Source: Armatimonadota bacterium (GTDB lineage: Bacteria > Sysuimicrobiota > Sysuimicrobiia > Sysuimicrobiales > Humicultoraceae). From it: a DNA stretch of 13,341 nucleotides. Position numbers and translations under genes: made by a program. The DNA lies in the NCBI GenBank assembly GCA_016198805.1, contig JACQHU010000082.1, forward strand, positions 1 through 13,341. The letters run 5' to 3'. The notes beneath the pieces are model-generated. The model was not told the DNA's origin. It saw nothing but the letters and a program-made list of their open reading frames with translations, and ran no database searches. Shown piece by piece: positions 1 through 6,006 of this stretch; the first letter of the stretch is position 1; each line of letters opens with the position of its first letter.

Positions 1-1
1 G

Positions 2-568
2 CACGGGGACCGTCTGTTCGCCGTGGATGCCGCCGGCGTCGCGCGCCGGCTGCGGGCCCATCCGCGCATCAAAGACGCGCAGGTCCGCGTCCGCCCGCCG
101 CAGACATTGGCCATCATGGTGACGGAACGGACGCCCGTTCTTGCGCTGGGTGTCGGCGATCGCCTCGCGCTCATCGACGACGAAGGCGTCGTCGTCGATC
201 TCACCGACTCCCCAGCGGGGCTGGTGATGGTGGCCGACCGGACGGGCCGGCCCGTCGGGGCGCGGCGGGGCACCCCCGCCGAGTCGGAGGCCGTGGGCGT
301 GGCGTTGAAGACCCTGCCGGCCATTCCCGCTGAGTTGCGGGGCAGGGTGGTGGAGGTCGTCGTGGACGCCGGCTCCGACGTGACGCTGGTCATGCGTTCC
401 GGCCTGCGGATCCGGGTCGGCGCCCTTGCAGGGCTGACCCAACGCCTGGAACAGGTGCCCGGCGTCCTGGACGCCATGAGCGCCCGCGGGGTGACCGTGG
501 CCGTCATCGACCTCCGGTACGCCGGCTCCATCGTCGTCAGGCCGCATGCAGGAGGAGATGGCAAGTAG
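2..568 (+). CDS. ftsQ: Cell division protein FtsQ (5'-truncated)
   Basis: Bitopic divisome protein that links early and late division proteins outside the cytoplasm. The window opens inside the gene: the frame is open from base 2, so the GTG at 23 is an internal valine and not the start. The first visible residues (HGDRLFAVD, then LRAHPRIKDAQVRVRPPQTLAIMVTER) are the end of a POTRA domain, with the family pattern of an xLFxVD strand, a P-x-I-xx-A turn and an ER-x-P motif. The beta domain of FtsQ/DivIB follows (roughly 130 residues) and ends near the stop at 566-568. The cytoplasmic tail, the transmembrane helix and the start of POTRA lie outside the window. ftsA begins 62 nt downstream, the usual ftsQ-ftsA-ftsZ order. 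Identification rests on the POTRA pattern plus this context; the similar DivIB name would describe the same protein. Confidence 0.88.
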   Translation, partial: HGDRLFAVDAAGVARRLRAHPRIKDAQVRVRPPQTLAIMVTERTPVLALGVGDRLALIDDEGVVVDLTDSPAGLVMVADRTGRPVGARRGTPAESEAVGVALKTLPAIPAELRGRVVEVVVDAGSDVTLVMRSGLRIRVGALAGLTQRLEQVPGVLDAMSARGVTVAVIDLRYAGSIVVRPHAGGDGK

Positions 569-630
569 GTGTGGAATAGCCGACTAGATTTAGGGCCGCA
601 CGTGCCGGGAGACCACTACAGGTAGCATAC

Positions 631-1869
631 ATGGGGCGCCGGGGGTCCGTCGCGGGCCTGGACATCGGGACGACCAAAGTCTGTGCCATCGTCGCCGAGG
701 CAGACGAGGACGGCGAGGTCCACATCATCGGCGCCGGCACCGCCCCGTCCACAGGGATCCGGCGCGGGGTCGTCGTAGACCTGGACGCGACGGCGTCGGC
801 CATCGAGCAGGCCGTCGAACGCGCGGAACGGATGGCCGGGAGTAAGATCACGTCGGCCTTCGTCGCCGTCTCCGGCGAGCACATCACCTCGGCCGACAGC
901 CGTGGGGTCGTCGCGGTCGCGCGCGGAGATCACGAAATCGGTGACGCCGACGTGGCCCGCGTGATCGACGCCGCGCGCATGGCCGCCCTGCCGGCGTCGG
1001 ATCGCGAGATCATCCACCTCCTGCCGCGCGACTTCGTCGTCGACGGCCAGGACGGCGTCAAGCGGCCGGTGGGCATGTTCGGGACGCGGCTGGAGGTCGA
1101 GGCCCACATCGTCACGGGCGTGGCCACGGCCCTGGCGAATGTCGCGAAGGGTGTGCAGCGCGCGGGTATCGACGTCGAGTCGATGGTACTCGAGCCCCTG
1201 GCCTCCGCCGAGGCGGTCCTCACTCCTGCGGAGCGCGATCTGGGCGTTGTCGTGGCGGATCTCGGGGGCGGCACGACCAGCGTGGGGATCTTCGCCAACG
1301 GGGGTCTGTGCCACGTAGCCATCCTGCCGGTGGCCGGGCATCACATCACCAGCGACATCGCCATCGGCCTGCGCACCCCGATGCCCGAGGCCGAGAAGTT
1401 GAAGATCCGCTGGGGAGCCGCGACGGCCGCCGGCGTGGCCGAGGGCGAGATGATCGAGGTCTTCAACGTGGGAGGGCGCGAGCCGCGGGTGCTGCCCCGC
1501 CGCATGCTGGCCGAGGTCATCGAGCCGCGGCTCGACGAGATCTTCGCCCTGGTGCGGGGCGAGATCCGGCGCAGCGGCTATACGCACCGGATTCCCGCGG
1601 GCATCGTGCTGACCGGCGGCACCGCGCAACTTGAAGGCCTGGAGGCGTATGCCGAGAGCCGGCTCGGGCTCCCCGCTCGCTTCGGCGCCCCCACGCAGAT
1701 CGTCGGCCTGGTGGAAGCTGTGCGCAGCCCCGCCTACAGCACCGGGGTCGGCCTGGCGCTGTACGGCGCGCGGGCGAGAACCCAGGTGGGGGCAGCGCAT
1801 CGCAACGGGACCAGCACGTTCTGGGATCGTACCCGGGAGTGGCTCCGCGACGTCCTTCAGGGAGGATGA
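631..1869 (+). CDS. ftsA: Cell division protein FtsA
   Basis: Actin-like ATPase that tethers FtsZ filaments to the membrane and recruits later divisome proteins; 412 residues, normal for the family. The phosphate-1 motif is at the N-terminus (GLDIGTTKVCAIV, from about residue 9). The FtsA-specific 1C subdomain follows at about residues 85-165. Phosphate-2 is DLGGGTT (D210-T216) and the adenosine motif is LTGGTAQ (around T328-G330). The last residues, STFWDRTREWLRDVLQGG, form an amphipathic stretch with aromatic and basic residues, as expected of the membrane-targeting helix. The ATG at 631 is chosen because the conserved domain begins a few residues later; the Shine-Dalgarno is weak (AGGT at 620-623). 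ftsZ follows after 61 nt. Confidence 0.96.
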   Translation: MGRRGSVAGLDIGTTKVCAIVAEADEDGEVHIIGAGTAPSTGIRRGVVVDLDATASAIEQAVERAERMAGSKITSAFVAVSGEHITSADSRGVVAVARGDHEIGDADVARVIDAARMAALPASDREIIHLLPRDFVVDGQDGVKRPVGMFGTRLEVEAHIVTGVATALANVAKGVQRAGIDVESMVLEPLASAEAVLTPAERDLGVVVADLGGGTTSVGIFANGGLCHVAILPVAGHHITSDIAIGLRTPMPEAEKLKIRWGAATAAGVAEGEMIEVFNVGGREPRVLPRRMLAEVIEPRLDEIFALVRGEIRRSGYTHRIPAGIVLTGGTAQLEGLEAYAESRLGLPARFGAPTQIVGLVEAVRSPAYSTGVGLALYGARARTQVGAAHRNGTSTFWDRTREWLRDVLQGG

Positions 1870-1916
1870 GGCGGGCAAACCTGACCACCATGCGCAGCAC
1901 CACTCCACTGGACTAA

Positions 1917-1925
1917 GGGGAGGAG
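1917..1925 (+). promoter_or_regulatory. Ribosome binding site fixing the ftsZ start
   Basis: GGGGAGGAG lies 5 nt before the ATG at 1931. It is the strongest Shine-Dalgarno in the division genes here and decides the start over the long in-frame extension that runs back into ftsA. Confidence 0.8.
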
Positions 1926-1930
1926 CACCG

Positions 1931-2986
1931 ATGGCCAACGTCGAGCGCGATCTTCGTCGGTACGCGGCGATCAAAGTGGTGGGGGTGGGAGGCGGCGGGA
2001 GCAATGCCGTCAACCGCATGATCTCCGCCGGATTGCGGGGCGTCGAGTTCATCGCCATCAACACCGATGCGCAGGCGCTGGCGCTGTCGTCGGCCGACCG
2101 GAAGATTCACATCGGGGCGAAGATCACCCGCGGCCTGGGCGCCGGTGGCGATCCAAACGTCGGCCGTCAGGCGGCCGAGGAGAGCCGTGAGGACCTCCAC
2201 GAGGCGGTCGCCGGGGCGGATATGGTGTTCATCACCGCCGGGATGGGCGGCGGCACCGGCACGGGCGGCGCCCCCGTGATCGCGGAACTGGCGCGTGACG
2301 CCGGCGCCCTGACCATCGGAGTGGTCACCAGGCCGTTCGGCTTCGAGGGGAAGAAGCGGGCGATGGTCGGCGAGGAAGGCATCCGCACCCTCAAGCAGAA
2401 GGTCAACACCCTGATCACGATCCCCAACGACCGGCTCCTGCAGATCATCGACCGCCAGGCGACCGTGATCGAGGCGTTTCGCACCGCGGACGATGTCCTG
2501 CGGCAGGGCGTGCAGGGGATCGCCGACCTGATCACCATTCCCGGGTTGATCAATCTGGATTTCGCCGACGTGCGGACCATCATGGCCGAGGCGGGCTCGG
2601 CGTTGATCGGCATCGGCGTCGCCTCGGGCGAAGAGCGGGCCACGCACGCCGCGCAGGCGGCCATCAGCAGCCCGCTGCTGGAAACCTCGATGGACGGCGC
2701 GCGCGGCGTGCTGATCAACGTCACCGGCGGCATCGATCTGGGCCTGATGGAGGTCAGCGAGGCGGCGCAGATCGTGCGGGATGCGGCCGATCCCGAGGCG
2801 AACATTATCTTCGGGGCCGTGATCGACGAGAAGGCCCGTGACGAGGTCCGCATCACCGTGATCGCCACGGGGTTTGACGCCGCCCGGCGCGCCGAGGAGG
2901 TCGCCGTCGGCACCCAGGATCGGACCCGGGAACCGGTGAAACTGATCGACGACCTGGACATCCCGGCCTTCTTGCGCAAGCGGTAG
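1931..2986 (+). CDS. ftsZ: Cell division protein FtsZ
   Basis: Tubulin-like GTPase that polymerises into the cytokinetic ring; 351 residues. The start is the ATG at 1931, preceded by a strong Shine-Dalgarno (GGGGAGGAG, 1917-1925). The same frame stays open upstream into ftsA, but that extension is not FtsZ-like. The glycine-rich KVVGVGGGGSNAVNRM segment is near residues 15-30, the tubulin signature GGGTGTGG is at 106-113, and the T7 synergy loop NLDFAD is at 208-213 with catalytic aspartates D210 and D213. The GTPase core ends near the ATGFD motif (D316). A short linker of about 23 residues leads to the C-terminal peptide DDLDIPAFLRKR (340-351), the docking site for FtsA and other partners. 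All catalytic elements are intact. Confidence 0.98.
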   Translation: MANVERDLRRYAAIKVVGVGGGGSNAVNRMISAGLRGVEFIAINTDAQALALSSADRKIHIGAKITRGLGAGGDPNVGRQAAEESREDLHEAVAGADMVFITAGMGGGTGTGGAPVIAELARDAGALTIGVVTRPFGFEGKKRAMVGEEGIRTLKQKVNTLITIPNDRLLQIIDRQATVIEAFRTADDVLRQGVQGIADLITIPGLINLDFADVRTIMAEAGSALIGIGVASGEERATHAAQAAISSPLLETSMDGARGVLINVTGGIDLGLMEVSEAAQIVRDAADPEANIIFGAVIDEKARDEVRITVIATGFDAARRAEEVAVGTQDRTREPVKLIDDLDIPAFLRKR

Positions 2987-2998
2987 CCCGCGGCCATC

Positions 2999-4096
2999 GT
3001 GGAATCTGGGAGCGCGACGTCCCCGATCGGGGATGCCTCGCCTGACATCATAGAGCGCCTGGACCTGGCCCGCCGCTTCGTCGAGGTGCTGCTGCCGGGA
3101 GCGGTGCCGGCGTCGGCCGAGCCGCAACCCGTCTTCCTGCTGCCCACCACCCAGGGGATCCGCGAGCGGTTCCTGGAACTGCAGCGCCGTCTGGCACCGC
3201 TGGGGCTGCTGCCCCTCCTGCGCTCGCGCGGCGGCCAGCCGATGCTGATCCTGGTGCCCAAGCCGCCGCCGGGCCGGTGGAACTGGCAGGTCAACGCGCT
3301 GCTGCTGCTGGCGACCATCGCCTCGACGTTCTACGCGGGGTACGCGCAGTCGCTCTCGCTGGTTCAGGCCGGCTACCTGACCGACGCGGTGACCGGCGGC
3401 ATCGCGTTCTCGGCCTCGGTCCTGTTCATCCTCGGGGCGCACGAAATGGGGCACAAGATTGTGGCCCTGCGCCGCGGCATCGACGCCAGCCTGCCGTATT
3501 TCCTGCCGATGGTCCCGCCGGTGGGAACGATGGGGGCGGTCATCGTCACCAGGACGCCCGCGCCCAACCGCGACAGCCTGATGGATCTCGGCGCGTCGGG
3601 CCCGATCGCCGGATTCCTGGCCGCCATCCCCGTGCTCTTCTACGGCATCGCCCGGTCGTTCATCGTGGGGCCCGAACGCCTGGAAGGCCTCATCTCGATT
3701 CCGGATCCTCTGCTCATCCGGTGGCTCATCCAGGTCATCCTGAATCCGGCACCTGACGCGGTGGTCCTCGGGCATCCCGTCCTGTTTGCCGGCTGGATCG
3801 GGCTGATCGTCACCAGCATCAACCTCCTGCCCGCCGGCATGCTGGATGGCGGGCACGCGGTGCGCGCGGCCTTCGGGTCTCGCATGCACCTCTGGCTGTC
3901 CTATGCTGGCGCAGCGCTGGCGGCGGCGATGGGATTCATCCCCATGGCGCTCCTGATCCTGCTGCTCATGCGCCGGGGGCACGCGGGTCCGCTCGATGAT
4001 CTCTCCCCGCTCAGTCCCGCCCGCCGCCTGGTCGGGCTGGCGCTCGTGGCGATTTTCGTGCTGAGCGCGGTGTTCATCCCCCTGCCCTCACTCTGA
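2999..4096 (+). CDS. M50-family (site-2-protease-like) membrane metalloprotease
   Basis: Predicted zinc-dependent intramembrane protease. The zinc motif HEMGH (residues 148-152) sits in a hydrophobic helix, and the second motif, LLPAGMLDGGH with zinc-ligand aspartate D283, lies in a later helix. Both are intact, so the protein is probably catalytically competent. Residues 1-95 form a soluble N-terminal domain (ERLDLARRF... then QPMLILVPKPP), followed by several membrane segments. The layout, with an N-terminal cytosolic domain and no PDZ domain, recalls EGY1-like or archaeal-type M50 proteins more than RseP. The GTG at 2999 lies 12 nt after the ftsZ stop and lacks a clear Shine-Dalgarno. It is kept because the next methionine (about 3241) would remove most of the N-terminal domain. 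Translation may be coupled to ftsZ. The substrate is unknown. Confidence 0.88.
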   Translation: MESGSATSPIGDASPDIIERLDLARRFVEVLLPGAVPASAEPQPVFLLPTTQGIRERFLELQRRLAPLGLLPLLRSRGGQPMLILVPKPPPGRWNWQVNALLLLATIASTFYAGYAQSLSLVQAGYLTDAVTGGIAFSASVLFILGAHEMGHKIVALRRGIDASLPYFLPMVPPVGTMGAVIVTRTPAPNRDSLMDLGASGPIAGFLAAIPVLFYGIARSFIVGPERLEGLISIPDPLLIRWLIQVILNPAPDAVVLGHPVLFAGWIGLIVTSINLLPAGMLDGGHAVRAAFGSRMHLWLSYAGAALAAAMGFIPMALLILLLMRRGHAGPLDDLSPLSPARRLVGLALVAIFVLSAVFIPLPSL

Positions 4097-4116
4097 TCGG
4101 GAAGAAGAGGACACCG

Positions 4117-5325
4117 ATGATTGCGACGGCGTTCCAGGAGGGATCCCCGCGGAGGGGGCGCTGGCTGCGCGCCGTCCTGGCCGTCTTTGGGAAGGAGATG
4201 ATCGAGACGCTCCGGGACCGCCGCACCCTGGTGGCGGCGGTGGTCCTGCCGGCACTGCTGATGCCCCTCGTCGTCCTCGCCATGCCCGCCCTGGCCCGCC
4301 GGCAGCAGGCGGTCCTGGCGGACCGGCCAGCGCGTATCGCTGTCGCGGGTGGTGACACGGGGGGACTGGTGGCCCTGGGCTTCGACGAGCGAGCCTTCAG
4401 CCTGGTGTCGGCGCCAGACCCAATGGCGGCGTTGCTGAGGGGCGAGATCGATGCTCTCCTGCTCGATGAAGGCGCCCGCGACGGAAGGACGCGTGTGGTG
4501 GCGGTCCTGTACGACGAGAGCCGGCCCGCGTCGAAAAGCGCGGTGCAGAAAGTTGCGCAGGTCGCTGCCAGGCTGGCCTTGCAAGAACTCCAGACCGCGG
4601 CCCGCACGCGCGGCCTGGACCCGCAGCAGCTCGTTCCGGTGGCGGTCGAGCCCCGGAACGTGGCCACTCCGCAGCGGATGGGGGGCGCACTGCTCGGGGT
4701 GGCGCTACCCTTCTTCCTGGCCGTCTGGATTCTCCTGGGCGGCCAGTACGCGGCCCTCGACGTGGGGGTGGGCGAACGGGAACGGGGGAGCCTGGACACC
4801 CTCCTGATGGCGCCCCCTTCAAGAAGCGCGATCGTGTCCGGAAAATTCCTGGCCGTCCTTGCCCCCGCCACCATGGCCATGGTGGTCATGCTGTGCTCGG
4901 GGATCGCCTCAGCGCGCCTGGGGTCCCGTTTCCTGGCCGACGGATCGGTGGATGTGTCCCTCCCGCTGGGCGCCGCCGGGGCGCTGCTCCTCGTTGGCCT
5001 CGCGCTCGGCGGCCTGCTGTCGGCCCTCCAGCTGGTCCTGAGCCTCGCTGCCCGGACCCTCAGGGAGGCACAGCAGGTCCTGACGGGCCTGTACCTCCTG
5101 GTGGCCATCCCGGTCATGCTGGTCCCCTTCCTGGGCGACTGGGCGCTGCAGCCCTGGATTCCACTCATACCCGTGGTCAACGCCGCCTGGGCCTTCCGCG
5201 GCATCCTGCTGGCGGACCTGGGCCCCAGGGCCCTGGCCGGAACCGCCGCCTCACTGGTCGTCCTGACCGTCCCCGTGCTCGCCTGGGGGGTCCGAATCCT
5301 CGACCTCCAGCGGCGACCGATTTGA
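4117..5325 (+). CDS. ABC-2 type transporter permease, NatB-like
   Basis: Membrane subunit of a predicted ABC exporter; 402 residues. The N-terminus has the family's KEMIETLRDRRTLVAAVVLPALLMP pattern leading into the first membrane helix. A large extracytoplasmic domain follows (about residues 65-190). The ABC-2 motif GERERGSLDTLL begins at G219, after a helix at about 193-213, and four or five hydrophobic helices fill the rest. This is the NatB/YhaP type of architecture. The start ATG at 4117 has AGAGGA about 5 nt upstream, and the gene begins 20 nt after the M50 protease stop, so the two are probably co-transcribed. NatB-like permeases need an ATPase partner (NatA-like), but no such gene lies next to it in this window. 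The transported substrate cannot be inferred. Confidence 0.85.
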   Translation: MIATAFQEGSPRRGRWLRAVLAVFGKEMIETLRDRRTLVAAVVLPALLMPLVVLAMPALARRQQAVLADRPARIAVAGGDTGGLVALGFDERAFSLVSAPDPMAALLRGEIDALLLDEGARDGRTRVVAVLYDESRPASKSAVQKVAQVAARLALQELQTAARTRGLDPQQLVPVAVEPRNVATPQRMGGALLGVALPFFLAVWILLGGQYAALDVGVGERERGSLDTLLMAPPSRSAIVSGKFLAVLAPATMAMVVMLCSGIASARLGSRFLADGSVDVSLPLGAAGALLLVGLALGGLLSALQLVLSLAARTLREAQQVLTGLYLLVAIPVMLVPFLGDWALQPWIPLIPVVNAAWAFRGILLADLGPRALAGTAASLVVLTVPVLAWGVRILDLQRRPI

Positions 5326-5336
5326 CGATCGGGGGC

Positions 5337-5358
5337 CGCCCGACCTCGAAATCGGGCG
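5337..5358 (+). other. Stem-loop after the ABC-2 permease gene
   Basis: CGCCCGA (5337-5343) and TCGGGCG (5352-5358) form a 7-bp perfect stem with an 8-nt loop, 12 nt after the permease stop. There is no following T-run, so it is at best a weak or Rho-assisted terminator or an mRNA 3' end protector. Confidence 0.4.
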
Positions 5359-5399
5359 TCCGGAGGCGCCCAGGGAGCTTCGGGAAGGTGCCAGCGCCG

Positions 5400-5428
5400 T
5401 TGACACCCTAGATATGGCCCTCTAGAAT
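5400..5428 (+). promoter_or_regulatory. Sigma-70 type promoter for nrdR-nrdJ
   Basis: TTGACA (5400-5405) matches the -35 consensus exactly. After a 17-nt spacer comes TAGAAT (5423-5428), five of six bases of the -10 consensus. Transcription would begin near 5435, leaving a leader of about 24 nt before the nrdR ATG at 5459. This AT-rich patch stands out in the GC-rich surroundings and separates nrdRJ from the division and permease genes. Confidence 0.75.
5404..5426 (+). promoter_or_regulatory. Possible operator (NrdR-box-like) within the nrdR promoter
   Basis: Between and overlapping the -35 and -10 elements is ACACCCTAGATATGG, which contains the imperfect dyad CCnTAnnTAnGG, and then a second CTAGA copy (5408-5412 and 5422-5426) 14 nt downstream. 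NrdR of other bacteria binds pairs of boxes of the general form ACACwATATwGTGT over RNR promoters. The match here is partial (the ACAC half is good, the other half poor), so an autoregulatory operator is plausible but unproven. Confidence 0.35.
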
Positions 5429-5458
5429 CGGGTTTGCCTCTACCGGTTGGGGGTACCG

Positions 5459-5980
5459 ATGCGTTGCCCGGTGTGCGGCCACGAAGAGAGCAAGGTCCTG
5501 GACTCCCGCCCCGTCGTTGATGGACGAGCCATCCGCCGCCGCCGGGAGTGCCTCGATTGCGGCCGACGCTTCACCACGTACGAGCGCCCCGATCTGGCTC
5601 CCCTGATGGTCGTCAAGCGCGACGGACGCCGCGAGCCTTTCGACCGCGCGAAAGTGCTGGGCGGCATCCTCCGCGCGTGCGGCAAGCGCCCGATCTCGAT
5701 GGAGGCCCTGGAGCAGCTGGTGGACGATGTGGAGCATGCGGTCCGCCGCGCCGGCGCCCAGGAAGTGGCTTCAGCCTTGATCGGCGACCTGGTCATGGAG
5801 CGCCTCCGGCGCCTGGACGACGTCGCCTACGTCCGGTTCGCCTCGGAGTACCGGCGCTTCCAGGACGTGGATTCCATCGCGGAGGAGATCGAGACCCTCA
5901 AAGAGCGCAAGCGCCGCGAAGACGCGCTCCGCGACCAGGTCCCCCTCATCACGCTTCCCGACACGCACGCAACTCGATAA
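5459..5980 (+). CDS. nrdR: Transcriptional repressor NrdR
   Basis: Nucleotide-sensing repressor of ribonucleotide reductase genes; 173 residues, somewhat longer than the usual 150-160. The N-terminal zinc ribbon starts immediately: MRCPVCG, with C3 and C6 pairing with C31 and C34 (ECLDCGRRF). The DNA-contacting basic strand RAIRRRRE lies between them. An ATP-cone domain covers about residues 48-140 (VVKRDGRREPFDRAKV through VAYVRFASEYRRFQD). The C-terminal tail is charged (EEIETLKERKRRE). The ATG at 5459 is preferred over an in-frame TTG at 5447, because NrdR proteins begin MxCPxC and TTGGGGG just upstream can act as the Shine-Dalgarno. It lies 26 nt upstream of nrdJ, its expected regulatory target. 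Confidence 0.97.
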   Translation: MRCPVCGHEESKVLDSRPVVDGRAIRRRRECLDCGRRFTTYERPDLAPLMVVKRDGRREPFDRAKVLGGILRACGKRPISMEALEQLVDDVEHAVRRAGAQEVASALIGDLVMERLRRLDDVAYVRFASEYRRFQDVDSIAEEIETLKERKRREDALRDQVPLITLPDTHATR

Positions 5981-6006
5981 CGAGACGAACCCCTGGAGGT
6001 GACCTA

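Noticed and set aside
1631..1930. N-terminal extension of ftsZ back into ftsA
   Set aside because: Overlaps the end of ftsA out of frame, is not FtsZ-like, and a strong Shine-Dalgarno precedes the ATG at 1931.
616..2064. Long minus-strand open frame over ftsA/ftsZ (482 codons)
   Set aside because: Composition is Arg/Asp/Gly/His-rich with no recognisable domain, it opposes strongly conserved genes, and such mirror frames are common in GC-rich DNA.
1913..3982. 689-codon minus-strand open frame over ftsZ and the M50 gene
   Set aside because: Low-complexity mirror frame opposite clear FtsZ and M50 motifs; no ribosome site or domain.
5447..5458. TTG start for nrdR at 5447
   Set aside because: NrdR proteins begin MxCPxC; the ATG at 5459 gives exactly that, and the TTG lies within the likely Shine-Dalgarno.
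5548..6006. N-terminal extension of nrdJ through nrdR
   Set aside because: Out-of-frame shadow of nrdR; TGGAGGTGA and ATG at 6007 give a proper start.
5981..6006. Cobalamin riboswitch upstream of nrdJ
   Set aside because: The spacer is only 26 nt and the nrdR leader about 24 nt; both are far too short for a B12 riboswitch and no B12-box sequence is visible.
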